Shown one piece after another: positions 55,351 through 63,371 of a stretch of 64,000 nucleotides of DNA. Both the position numbers and the translations under genes were made by a program. Source of the DNA: Conexivisphaera sp046536535. GTDB lineage: Archaea; Thermoproteota; Nitrososphaeria; Conexivisphaerales; Conexivisphaeraceae. The DNA lies in contig JAWDMO010000001.1 in assembly GCA_046536535.1 (NCBI GenBank), positions 1 to 64,000 of the forward strand, written 5' to 3'. Under the pieces are notes generated by a model. That model was not told the DNA's origin, did no database searches, and was given only the letters and a program-made list of their open reading frames with translations. Each line of letters starts with the position of its first letter. Positions within the stretch are counted from its first letter, which is position 1.

Positions 55351-56310
55351 ATGCCGCGCAGGGCCTCCGGCGTCGATGAGCTCGACATTCGGATATACGA
55401 TGCCGTGGCCGAAGGCGGGCCCCTCACGCTGAGCGAGATCTCGCGGTCCACCGGAAGGGGCAAGGCGGTGATATTCAGGCACATCAGGAAACTCGCGGCT
55501 ATCGGAATACTGGAGCTCAGGGAGGTAGGCGGGGTGCTGCTGGTCGGTCCATCCACCGCCCCCAGGCGCGTCATGGCAATGGGCATCATGAGGGCGGCCG
55601 AATATCCGTACGTCCCGGGGATCCTCAGGGGCCTGAGGGACCTCTACGGTCCCGTCCGCGCGGTAGTCTACGATGACGCGTGGAGGGAGGCCGAGGACCT
55701 GCTGTCCGGTAGGATACAGCTGGCCATGGTCCCGCTGCTCACGGCGCTGGCGGCTAACCGCCTGGGCCACGGCAGGGTTCAGATAATAGGGGGAGGAAGC
55801 GGCGGCGGCATGGGCGTGGTCCGCGCCCCGGCGGGCACCGGGCACGCGGTGGTGCGCATGTCAAATACCGAGCTCTGCGCGGAGCGCGCGGGGCTCGAGG
55901 GCCCGAGGCTCTACTACGGCGGCGCCGGCGAGATACTGGGGGCGCTGATCTCCGGCTCCGCACACGAGGGAGTCCTCTGGGAGCCGTATCTCTCGATGGC
56001 ATCGGCCGCTGGACTCAGGGTTGAGCCATGTGAGATCGAGCACTGTTGTCTGTTGACGGCCAACTCCGGCCTCGCCGGCGAGTACGACAGCATATCGAAG
56101 ATCGCCGCATCGGCCATATCGAAGGCGAGATCCGCGGACGTCGGGGCCTACGCACAACTCGTCGGGCTCCCGGCAAATCTCGTCGAATCGTCGATCAGCA
56201 GCTACACATTCCACGAGGAGCCCGATGTCGGGCGTATAGAGCTATCGCTGCCGGCCGCCAGGAGATCCCTCCTGCCCGAGGGCTCCGTCCGCGAAGCGGT
56301 GATCGCGTGA
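55351..56310 (+). CDS. Winged-helix regulator fused to a solute-binding (NMT1/SsuA-like) domain
   Basis: The 319-aa protein has an N-terminal winged helix (residues about 8-65: LTLSEISRSTGRGKAVIFRH, IRKLAAIGILELREVGGVLL) and then a type II periplasmic-binding-protein fold without signal peptide: VVYDDAWREAEDLLSGRIQL, AMVPLLTALA, GHAVVRMSNTELCAERAGLE, and GVLWEPYLSMASAAGLRVEP near 210, then EHCCLLTANSGLA, the segment typical of NMT1/THI5 and SsuA proteins. So a DNA-binding head is joined to an intracellular small-molecule sensor, as in LysR proteins but built from other parts. It diverges from the NCS1 permease gene with a shared promoter region and probably controls it. Confidence 0.82.
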   Translation: MPRRASGVDELDIRIYDAVAEGGPLTLSEISRSTGRGKAVIFRHIRKLAAIGILELREVGGVLLVGPSTAPRRVMAMGIMRAAEYPYVPGILRGLRDLYGPVRAVVYDDAWREAEDLLSGRIQLAMVPLLTALAANRLGHGRVQIIGGGSGGGMGVVRAPAGTGHAVVRMSNTELCAERAGLEGPRLYYGGAGEILGALISGSAHEGVLWEPYLSMASAAGLRVEPCEIEHCCLLTANSGLAGEYDSISKIAASAISKARSADVGAYAQLVGLPANLVESSISSYTFHEEPDVGRIELSLPAARRSLLPEGSVREAVIA

Positions 56311-56389
56311 TGTTCGATCGCCGGATCGGGCACCGATCTTTACAGCTGAAGGGGGTCGGGGAACCGAGGAAGCCCCTACAAGGGTGATG

Positions 56390-56416
56390 GATATCGGGGC
56401 TGAAACCCTCGATATC
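56390..56416. repeat. Inverted repeat after the regulator gene
   Basis: GATATCGGGG, loop, CCC-T-CGATATC: stem GATATCG/CGATATC extended by GGG/CCC. It lies 80 bp beyond the regulator's stop and before a tnpB relic, and could be a terminator-like hairpin or part of the relic. Confidence 0.45.
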
Positions 56417-56463
56417 AGGTGGCGAGTCCGGGGGCGATGATGCTCCAACCGCGACAAACATTT

Positions 56464-56717
56464 GTGAACTACCCCGTCCTTACAGACAGGGCTTCCTGCT
56501 TCATTGCCCCAACTTGCCCGCTGACCGCGGGTAGAGGGCGGAGCTCCACGGGCTCCAGGGGTGGTTCCCACCCCGATCTCCTCAGCATATTGAGGGATGC
56601 GTTGTAGTCGCGGTCCGCGGCCCAGCCGCACCTGGGACGGACGAAGACGCGGTCGGAGAGCGCCAGGTCCTCCCGCGCGGGAGGGGTCTTCCGCCCTCAA
56701 ACCCCCAAAAGGATAAA
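56464..56717 (-). pseudogene. Truncated tnpB 3' end, second copy of the 35-kb relic
   Basis: About 254 bp strongly similar to 35141-35390, same orientation and extent, including GTGGAGCTCC and GGTGGGAACCACCCC-like hairpins and the right end ...GGACGGGGTAGTTCAC. On the minus strand the zinc-ribbon frame is damaged: the cysteine pair CPGC reads RPRC, and asparagine and RuvC-III Asp survive (AADRDYNASLNML). The coding value is lost while the 3' end is well kept, which suggests that the RNA rather than the protein is what persists, or simply that both copies are recent. Confidence 0.72.
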
Positions 56718-56854
56718 TTATTAATGAAAACTGCTGGGCCTGTGTTACCCGAATCGGCGTCGAGATGGATCTCGAGGTCGAAACCCGGGCCCGGATGGGA
56801 TGAAATATCGGCCGGGGAATGGCCCGCGGTGGCACATGTGGACGGTGATCGCGC

Positions 56855-57619
56855 GTGGGGCTCCTGAACGGAAGGGTTGCGCTCGTCACGGGCGCCTCCA
56901 GGGGGATCGGGAGGGCGATCGCCGCGGCGCTGGCCTCAGATGGCGCGAGGGTCGCCGTAAATTACCTGAGTGGGAGGGCGGCCGCTGAGGAGCTTGCATC
57001 TGAGATAGGCGGGATAGCGGTGAGGGCCGATGTATCGAGGCGCGAGGAAGTGAGGTCGATGCTCAGAAGGGTCGAATCCGAGCTGGGCCCCGTCAACGTG
57101 TTGGTCAACAACGCCGGCGTAATGGATCTCATGCGGCTGGAGGACTTCAATGAGTCAGCCTTCAGGAGGATGCTGGACGTAAACCTCATGGGTACGATAT
57201 ACTCCACGCTCGAGTCGCTGGACGGCCTGAAGTCGACGCGGGGAGCGGTCGTGAACATCGCGTCGAACGCGGGAATAGGGACCGCCGCCGGGGGCACGAC
57301 GTTCTACGCAGTCACCAAGGCCGCGGTCATAGCGCTGACGCGGAGGCTGGCGCTCGAGCTCGGGCCCAGCGGGGTAAGGGTCAACTGCGTGGCCCCGGGA
57401 TGGATCGAGACCGAGATGACGATCGGCGGCAGATCCCCCGAGGAGGTCGAGCGCATCCGTTCATATTTCAGGTCACGGTCTATGCTTGGCGTGACCGGGA
57501 CGCCGGGCGACGTCGCGTCGGCGGTCCTCTTCCTCGCGTCCCCCGGATCGGCGTATGTGACCGGACAGGTGCTGGTGGTCGACGGCGGCAGGATCGACTA
57601 TCTGACGCACGGCATCTGA
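56855..57619 (+). CDS. Short-chain dehydrogenase/reductase, FabG-like
   Basis: NAD(P)-dependent oxidoreductase of the SDR family. The 254-aa protein has the cofactor motif VTGASRGIGRAIAAAL (residues 11-26), NNAGVMDLM near 88, the catalytic Ser region VVNIASNAG, and Tyr/Lys in TFYAVTKAAVIALTRRLA (YxxxK, about 148-152), and ends with the VTGQVLVVDGG motif. It belongs to the 3-oxoacyl-ACP reductase-like group; as archaea rarely make fatty acids, the substrate is probably a sugar or secondary alcohol. GTG start. About 135 bp upstream is relic-derived. Confidence 0.9.
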   Translation: MGLLNGRVALVTGASRGIGRAIAAALASDGARVAVNYLSGRAAAEELASEIGGIAVRADVSRREEVRSMLRRVESELGPVNVLVNNAGVMDLMRLEDFNESAFRRMLDVNLMGTIYSTLESLDGLKSTRGAVVNIASNAGIGTAAGGTTFYAVTKAAVIALTRRLALELGPSGVRVNCVAPGWIETEMTIGGRSPEEVERIRSYFRSRSMLGVTGTPGDVASAVLFLASPGSAYVTGQVLVVDGGRIDYLTHGI

Positions 57620-57641
57620 CGCACGCTTCAAGCGTGGAGGG

Positions 57642-58313
57642 TCATGCAAGGTGCACCTGGGATCCATCATCCCGGGGGGCGCCTTCATAGTTTCTATCGA
57701 GGAGCTCCCTGAGCCTCCTGGCCCTCTTTTCCCCCAGGACCTTCGCCAGGGCCCCCTCGGGTGCGGAGAAGACGGCGGCGGGGGATCCCATGCGCCTGAG
57801 GAGCCTATCCGCCAGCTTCGGCCCTATTCCGGGCGCGGACGCCACCAGGTACAGCTGCGCCTGCGCGATCCCGATCTTAGTCCTCTTGACCACGCGCGGA
57901 CCCCTTTCCCCCTTCTCCTCGGCCCTCACTGCGGCCCTCTCCAAGAACGTCGCGGTCTGCTCCGCCCCCGACGTGAAGACCGTCCTCACGTTGAGATCCA
58001 TTATAAGCGAGGCGAGCGCCCCGTAGTATACCCGCTCGTTCCTGAACAGCATCTCTATGTCCGATGGATCCCCCTCCACGAGGATGATCGGGACCTCGTA
58101 GTGCTGCGCGAGCTCCATAGCCTGCCTGAAGAGCCTCCCATCGTATATCGACGATACGAAGTCGTGCGCGGACTTGCGCTCGACCGCCATCCTCTCGGCC
58201 ACCACATAATCCGCCACCTCGAGCAGCCTGAATTCCACGGATACCCCCATTCCCCTCAGGATCTCCGGGATCTCGGACTGTTCCTCCCTGTGGTCCGCCA
58301 CCACCCTCGGCAC
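57642..58313 (-). CDS. xpf: XPF/ERCC4-type structure-specific endonuclease (short archaeal form)
   Basis: Cuts branched DNA at 3' flaps and forks, usually with PCNA. The 223-aa protein has the nuclease motif V-ERKSAHDFVSSI (about 44-56, the VERKxxxDFxxS motif), the first acid in VADHREEQSEIP, and a C-terminal (HhH)2 domain with ASAPGIGPKLADRLLRRMGS (about 160-179). No helicase domain, as in TACK archaea rather than Euryarchaea (Hef). GTG start. A PCNA box is not obvious at the C-terminus. It converges on the SDR gene with a 22-bp gap. Confidence 0.94.
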   Translation of the reverse strand: MPRVVADHREEQSEIPEILRGMGVSVEFRLLEVADYVVAERMAVERKSAHDFVSSIYDGRLFRQAMELAQHYEVPIILVEGDPSDIEMLFRNERVYYGALASLIMDLNVRTVFTSGAEQTATFLERAAVRAEEKGERGPRVVKRTKIGIAQAQLYLVASAPGIGPKLADRLLRRMGSPAAVFSAPEGALAKVLGEKRARRLRELLDRNYEGAPRDDGSQVHLA

Positions 58314-58448
58314 GCGATGGCTCCGACCCGCGGCCTAAAATGGGTGGCGCCCTTTGAAAACGCGTTTTCCGGGATTTTCATGGGGCCGGCGGCTTCCCGG
58401 ACGGACCCGGCGCCGGGTCGCGGGGCTTCCGGAGCCCTCCGGTAATCG

Positions 58449-59504
58449 ATGGGCCGCCGTACGACAAACCGATATATCGTCCCCGGATCTCTGTATGGCG
58501 TGAACTACGACTTCCAGGTGGACTCGACCGAGCGCGTGAGCTCCGCGGGGATCGTGAGGGCCGCGGAGATGGCCGAGGCCGCCGGGTTCAGGGCGTTCTG
58601 GAGAGGTGAGTCCAACGGAAGGGATCCGGTGGCCGTGCTGTCCGCCGCCGCCCTCAGGACATCCAGGATAAGGCTCGGCTCCGCGATATTCAACATCTTC
58701 TCGAGAAGCCCGGTGTCCGCATCCATGGCCGCCGCGACAATCCAAGAGCTCACGGAGGGCAGGTTCATCCTCGGACTGGGCGTCGGCAATGGGAACATGG
58801 CGTCCTGGCATGGCGGCAAGTTCAGGAGCCCGCTCATGGCCATCGAGGAGTACGTCGCAATAGCGAGGACGGTGCTGGATGGCGGCAGGACGTCGCACAG
58901 CGGATCCATCTACAGCAGCTCCGGCTTCAGGATGGCGTTCAGCGTCCCCCGCGTCCCCATATACTTAGCGGCGATGGGCCCCAGGATGTCCGAGCTGGCC
59001 GGCAGGATCGCGGATGGCGTGCTGACAAACCTCGGCGACGCCGCGCAGATGGAGATCGTGTGGAATGCCGTCAGGAGGGGGGAGGCCATAGCCGGAAGGT
59101 CCCCCGGTTCCACGGAGGTCATCGATATAGTCAGGCTCTCCGTCAGCGAAGACTACGACCGTGCGCTCGAGGCGATCAGGCTGAACTTCGCGTTCTACGG
59201 CCTCGCCGATTACTATCGCGACATCTTCGCCAGGATGGGGGTCGGCGACGCGCTGGAGGAGCTGAGGGCGAACTACTCCAAGCTCGGCTTCAGGAGGGCC
59301 GCCTCAATGGTCCCCGAGGATGCCGTGAGGAGGGTGCCGGGGCTCATAGCGGCATCCTCGGTTGAGGAGGTCCGCTCCAGGCTCCGGTATTTCGACTCAC
59401 TGAAGGTGGACGCGGTTATGCTCGTCTACGTGCCCAGCTCCGAGGACCCTGTCGGCGAGATCTCGACGTTCCTGGGATCGTGGAGCCGACCCGGGGCCGC
59501 TTGA
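58449..59504 (+). CDS. Luciferase-family F420-type oxidoreductase
   Basis: TIM-barrel flavin or F420 enzyme, like methylene-tetrahydromethanopterin reductase (Mer). The 351-aa protein starts with YIVPGSLYGVNYDFQVD, has AAEMAEAAGFRAFWRGE near residue 36, IRLGSAIFNIFSRSPVSASM near 73 (matches the GTGVTNPYTRHPA-type strand), ELTEGRFILGLGVGN near 100, and SELAGRIADGVLTNLG near 178. The bacterial-luciferase-like family is broad; an F420 cofactor fits archaea, but no F420 biosynthesis gene is near. Its end lies 37 bp before the isocitrate dehydrogenase-like gene. Confidence 0.85.
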   Translation: MGRRTTNRYIVPGSLYGVNYDFQVDSTERVSSAGIVRAAEMAEAAGFRAFWRGESNGRDPVAVLSAAALRTSRIRLGSAIFNIFSRSPVSASMAAATIQELTEGRFILGLGVGNGNMASWHGGKFRSPLMAIEEYVAIARTVLDGGRTSHSGSIYSSSGFRMAFSVPRVPIYLAAMGPRMSELAGRIADGVLTNLGDAAQMEIVWNAVRRGEAIAGRSPGSTEVIDIVRLSVSEDYDRALEAIRLNFAFYGLADYYRDIFARMGVGDALEELRANYSKLGFRRAASMVPEDAVRRVPGLIAASSVEEVRSRLRYFDSLKVDAVMLVYVPSSEDPVGEISTFLGSWSRPGAA

Positions 59505-59541
59505 GCCCGAGCTTTTTAGGGGCCGAATCCGTTGCCACGGC

Positions 59542-60600
59542 GTGTACAGAATAGCCGTCGCCGAGGGCGATGGAATAGGGTCGGAGATAGTGCCGGTGGC
59601 CGTTCGGTGTGCGGAGCTGGCCGCCGGGGACCTCCTGGAATTCGTCCGCGTGGATATCGGATGGAGCGCCTACAGGAAGCACGGCTCCAGCCTTCCCCGG
59701 GAAGTCGTCGACGTCCTCTCGGGGAGCGACGGCCTCGTGCTGGGCCCCCTGGACGTCGGATCCTATCCGCCCGACGATCCCGGATCGCCGAGCCCCTCGG
59801 GCAAGATCAGGCGGGAATTCGATCTGTACGCGAACATGAGGCCGGTGAGATCTCCGCCGGGGTCCACGCGGCGCGTGGACCTGCTGATCGTGAGGGAGAA
59901 CACGGAGGGCATGTACGCTGACCGCAACATGTAACCAGGCGCCGGGGAGTTCATGCCCTCCCCCGACGTCGCGCTCGCGGTCAGGGTTGCCACCAGGAGG
60001 GGATGCCGGAGGATCCTCTCGATCGGGTTCGATGCGGCGTCCCGCAGGAGGAGGTCGCTGACCGTGGCGCACAAGGCCAATGTGCTCAGGATGTCCGATG
60101 GGTTGCTGGTGGAGGAGGCGAGGTCGATGTCGGGGTCCTTTCCCGGGATCAAGTACTCCGAGAGGCTCGTGGATGCGCTCGCGTACGATCTCGTGGTGGA
60201 TCCCGGGCGCTTCGATGTGATAGTCGCGCCCAACGAATGGGGCGATATAATATCGAACGAGGCCGCCGCCCTCGCCGGGAGTATGGGGCTGGCTCCATCG
60301 CTCAACATGGGCGACTCCTGGGCGATGGCGCAGGCCGCGCATGGATCGGCCCCCGACATCGCGGGCAGGGGATCCGCCAACCCGATAGCGATCGTGCTCT
60401 CGACGTCGATGCTCCTTGAGTGGCTCTCCGGGAGGCGCGGCGACGCCGGGCTGCTCGCCGCGGCCAGGTCAATATCATCCGCGGTCGACGCGGTGCTCCT
60501 AGAGCGGAATCCAGAGGTACTGACGCCCGACCTCGGAGGGCGCGGCACAACCCGGTCGCTGGGCGACGCCATCTGCTCACGCCTGATCCTTAAAGCTTAA
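59542..60600 (+). pseudogene. Isocitrate/isopropylmalate dehydrogenase-like gene with one in-frame stop
   Basis: The frame from GTG 59542 to 60600 is continuous except for TAA at 59932-59934. Before it: IAVAEGDGIGSEIVPVA, and LLIVRENTEGMYADRNM. After it: FMPSPDVALAVRVATRRGC, the catalytic-lysine segment VAHKANVLRMSDG, and VIVAPNEWGDIISNEAAALA. The metal-binding pair GDxxSD has become GDIISN. Without the stop the protein would be about 352 aa, a normal length. A TATA-like CTTTTTAGG lies about 26 bp before the GTG, so it is still likely transcribed. It is either a very young pseudogene, a sequencing error or a readthrough product. Confidence 0.85.
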
Positions 60601-60625
60601 TTCCAAGCCGGGCCATGATTCCGGG

Positions 60626-61837
60626 TTGCAGATAGGGGAGATCTATCTAGCGCTCCTCGAGATCTCCATCCTGCTATTCGCCGCGGAGGCGTCAAGGGGG
60701 GCCGTGGCGAAGTTCGGCGTCCCGGGAGTGGTCGGTGAGCTCTTGGCGGGTATCGCCATAGGACCCTACGCGCTCGGCCCCGCCCTGAACGCGCTGCTAG
60801 GCGTCCCCTTGATTTCGATAAATAACTACGTGGAGCTCTTCGCGCAGTTCTCCGTAATCCTCCTGATATTCTCATCAGGGCTTGAACAGGGGCTCTCTGG
60901 GTTCAGGAGGGCGGGCCCGTGGGGGTTCCTGGGCGCGGTCTTCGGGGCTCTGCTCCCCTTCCTGGGCGTGGCCGCCGCGTTCTGGCTCGACCTGGGCCCG
61001 ACCGCCGCGCTCGTGCTCGGCGCCGCCTCAGCCGCGACTAGCCTAGCCGTCGCCGCCGCAATAGCCTCCGACTCGGGCTTCTCGGGCCCCGCCCTCGACT
61101 TCCTGCTGACGGCGGGCGCGGTGGACGACGTGGTTTCCCTGATAATACTCTCGACCGCGATGGCATCGAGCGCGGGAAGCGCGGAGCCGTTCGCGATCGC
61201 GTCCATAGTCCTCTATTACGTGTTCGCGTGGGCGCTGATATCAGTCGTCTCCATAGCGATCCTTCCCAGGGTCGCCAACGCGCTCGGGGAGCGCTACGCC
61301 TATCCCTTCGCCCTCCTCTCGCTGTTCGGGCTGGTCGCGGCCATGGTGGGTCTGGGATTCTCGCCGATAATAGCCGCGTACATAGCGGGGGTCGCGCTCT
61401 CCTCCAGCAGGCTGTCCCAGCACTTCAGGAGGCTCGCGGTCGGCCTCTCATCGCTCTTCGGTCCGCTCTTCTTCGTGATCTCGGGCGCGGAGGTGGATAT
61501 GCGCGTGTCAACTGTTCAGTCGCTCGCGCTCGCGCTCTCCGTGACGGCGCTCGCGCTCGCGCTCAAGTTCGCCGGCGTGCTGCCGTTCGCATACGGCGCG
61601 ACCAAGAGCGCGAGGGGATCCGTGGCGGCGTCCCTCGGCATGTTGCCTAGGGGCGAGATGGGGCTCGCGATAGCCCTTGTGGGGCTCTCGGCCGGCATAC
61701 TCGACTCCATGGCGTACTCCGCGGTAGTCCTCATGGTGATCCTGACGACGCTGATAGGATCGATCGCGTTCTCCGCCTACATCAGGAGGAGTCGCAGTTC
61801 CGGGGCACCCTCGCAATCCACGGATTACGGCGCATGA
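60626..61837 (+). CDS. CPA2-type cation/proton antiporter (NapA/KefB-like)
   Basis: Membrane antiporter exchanging Na+ or K+ for protons. The 403-aa protein has about 12 helices; the ion site DD in TAGAVDDVVSLIILS (about 167-181), the early segment GVVGELLAGIAIGPYALGP, FAQFSVILLIFSSGLEQGLS, and the late KFAGVLPFAYG with the conserved lysine region. No C-terminal TrkA-N domain. TTG 60626 follows TATA-like CTTAAAGCT (60590-60598). Its last residues (SSGAPSQSTDYGA) read into a transposase relic, so the C-terminus may have been replaced. Confidence 0.88.
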   Translation: MQIGEIYLALLEISILLFAAEASRGAVAKFGVPGVVGELLAGIAIGPYALGPALNALLGVPLISINNYVELFAQFSVILLIFSSGLEQGLSGFRRAGPWGFLGAVFGALLPFLGVAAAFWLDLGPTAALVLGAASAATSLAVAAAIASDSGFSGPALDFLLTAGAVDDVVSLIILSTAMASSAGSAEPFAIASIVLYYVFAWALISVVSIAILPRVANALGERYAYPFALLSLFGLVAAMVGLGFSPIIAAYIAGVALSSSRLSQHFRRLAVGLSSLFGPLFFVISGAEVDMRVSTVQSLALALSVTALALALKFAGVLPFAYGATKSARGSVAASLGMLPRGEMGLAIALVGLSAGILDSMAYSAVVLMVILTTLIGSIAFSAYIRRSRSSGAPSQSTDYGA

Positions 61838-61860
61838 GCAGAAGGCTCCGACCTTCAGGG
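61836..61860 (+). repeat. Orphan IS605-type right-end-like repeat
   Basis: GAGCAGAAGGCTCCGACC then TTCAGGG, almost the same as 14721-14750 on the opposite strand. It begins at the antiporter's stop codon and coincides with the point where the transposase relic stops resembling its family. Confidence 0.4.
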
Positions 61861-62154
61861 AGCCGAAGAACCTCTCAACACCGCTCCTGTCCCCGAACGC
61901 CCCGCGGCAGTGCTCCAGCCCGAGCTCCCGGAAGGCCCACGAGTACCGCGGGCCTCCCTCCACGACGAACAGGAGCTGATTCGTGCGGGCCCCGAGCACC
62001 CGGCCCAGGAAGAGGAGCGCATCCATGGAGCTCTTGGACCACTGGGCCACGTGGCCTTTATCGCCAGGAGCTCCCCCGTATCCACGTCTATCGTGGCCCA
62101 CGCGTGGACCGACGTCGGTCCCCACTCCCCATCCAATCGGATGAACGCGATCAT
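61836..62154 (-). pseudogene. Decayed DDE transposase (IS6/IS240-like)
   Basis: On the minus strand a core of a DDE transposase is recognisable in two frames. First frame from 62154: IRLDGEW (first acid), HAWATIDVDTGELLAIKAT. Second frame from about 62045: SKSSMDALLFLGRVL, QLLFVVEGGPRYSWAFREL (the second acid position is Glu instead of Asp), GVERFFGSLK (the Glu). The shift lies near 62045. N- and C-terminal parts are missing, and the 3' end runs into the IS605-type end repeat at 61836-61860. It cannot be active. Confidence 0.75.
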
Positions 62155-62456
62155 ATGGATATGATATTTTTATTCTGCTCTATTCTGCTTAAAAATACCC
62201 ATATCCTACCTGATGATGATTATTTAATGATGTGAACAGCAGTTCAAACCTACTTATTGAAGGGCCGCGCCCGCGGCGGCCGGAATCCGGGACCACTGTG
62301 AACTATCCACCCTAACCCATCCCCACCAAATGGTGTTTCTAGCTCGGGATTGCCGGGGATGAATTTTGTGTCTACTGTTATGGAGGGGACCTCCGCTCCC
62401 TTAATCCTCAAATGTTCCTCAAATGTTAAAGCGGAGCCTCCTTCCATCGGGCCCGC
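62155..62456. other. Intergenic region before the aldo/keto reductase
   Basis: AT-rich, with TATTCTGCT repeated at 62172-62193 and no ORF. GTGAACTATCCACCC at 62298-62312 weakly resembles the tnpB-type ends. ATGTTAAAG at 62422-62430 is the likely promoter of the aldo/keto reductase. Confidence 0.45.
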
Positions 62457-63371
62457 ATGGAGTACAGGGAGCTGGGGAGGACGGGGATCCGCGTGTCGGC
62501 GGTCGGCATCGGCACCTGGCAGTGGGGATCCCGGGAATGGGGATGGGGAAGGGACTACGGTATGGACGACCTGAGGGCAGCGGTCGACGTGGCCGAGGGG
62601 CTGGGGGTGAACTTCGTGGACACGGCGGAGATCTACGGCATGGGCCGCTCGGAGGAGATAATCGGCGAGCTCGTCAGGGGGAGGAGGGACAAATTCATCC
62701 TAGCCACAAAGGTAGGTCCCCATCGCCTCACGCGCGACGGGATCGTGAGGGCTTGCGAGGGCAGCATCAGGAGGATGGGGATTTCCAGCGTCGATCTGTG
62801 TCAGGTCCACTGGCCAAACCCCCTAGTCCCAATGCGCACCTACATGTCGGCAATGGAGCAGCTCTTGGAGTCCGGGAGGATCTCAGCGATAGGCGTCAGC
62901 AACTTCGACCTGAGGAAGCTCGAGGAGGCCAGGGCGAGTCTGTCGAGGTCGGACATCGCATCCAATCAGGTGGAGTACAGCCTGGTCGACAGGGGCCCCG
63001 AGGCCGGGCTGCTCCCGTACATGGAGAGGGAGGGCCTGACGCTGATCTCCTACAGTCCGCTGGGCCAGGGCATCCTCGCGCACGGTGGACATGGATCCCA
63101 TGCCGTGGGCAGGTTCAACGCGCTGTTCCACAGACACGTTCGGGGGAACCTCGCGCCGCTCCTGGAGGCGCTACGCTCGGTGGCGTCCGCCAAGGGCGCC
63201 AACCCCGCGCAGATAGCGCTCGCATGGCTGCTCTCCAGGGGACCCCACGTGGTCCCCATACCCGGCGTCAAGAGGGAATCACACGTCAGGGATGCGGCAT
63301 CCGCGACATCCATACATCTGTCCGCACAGGACATAGCACTCCTCGACTCGGCGGCGGGGGTATCAGGTTGA
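62457..63371 (+). CDS. Aldo/keto reductase
   Basis: NADPH-dependent reductase with a TIM barrel. The 304-aa protein has RELGRTGIRVSAVGIGTWQW at the start, the catalytic tetrad in NFVDTAEIYGMGRSEEIIGE (Asp, Tyr), KFILATKVG (Lys) and CQVHWPNP (His), then IGVSNFDL and the cofactor segment VVPIPGVKRESHVRDA. ATG 62457 lies about 30 bp after ATGTTAAAG, nearly leaderless. It belongs to the AKR group acting on sugars and aldehydes; substrate not decidable. Its stop overlaps the kinase start (TTGA). Confidence 0.9.
   Translation: MEYRELGRTGIRVSAVGIGTWQWGSREWGWGRDYGMDDLRAAVDVAEGLGVNFVDTAEIYGMGRSEEIIGELVRGRRDKFILATKVGPHRLTRDGIVRACEGSIRRMGISSVDLCQVHWPNPLVPMRTYMSAMEQLLESGRISAIGVSNFDLRKLEEARASLSRSDIASNQVEYSLVDRGPEAGLLPYMEREGLTLISYSPLGQGILAHGGHGSHAVGRFNALFHRHVRGNLAPLLEALRSVASAKGANPAQIALAWLLSRGPHVVPIPGVKRESHVRDAASATSIHLSAQDIALLDSAAGVSG

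Noticed and set aside
56341..56430. A TPP riboswitch-like run (GGGGCTGAAACCCTCGATATCAGG) near the thiamine-like regulator
   Set aside because: The conserved CTGAGA and the pyrophosphate-sensor arm are missing, it lies downstream of the regulator rather than before a thiamine gene, and its bases form a simple hairpin.
62298..62330. GTGAACTATCCACCC as another tnpB right end
   Set aside because: Only the first ten bases fit; the hairpin partner GGG(C)TTCC is missing, so the match is too weak to call.
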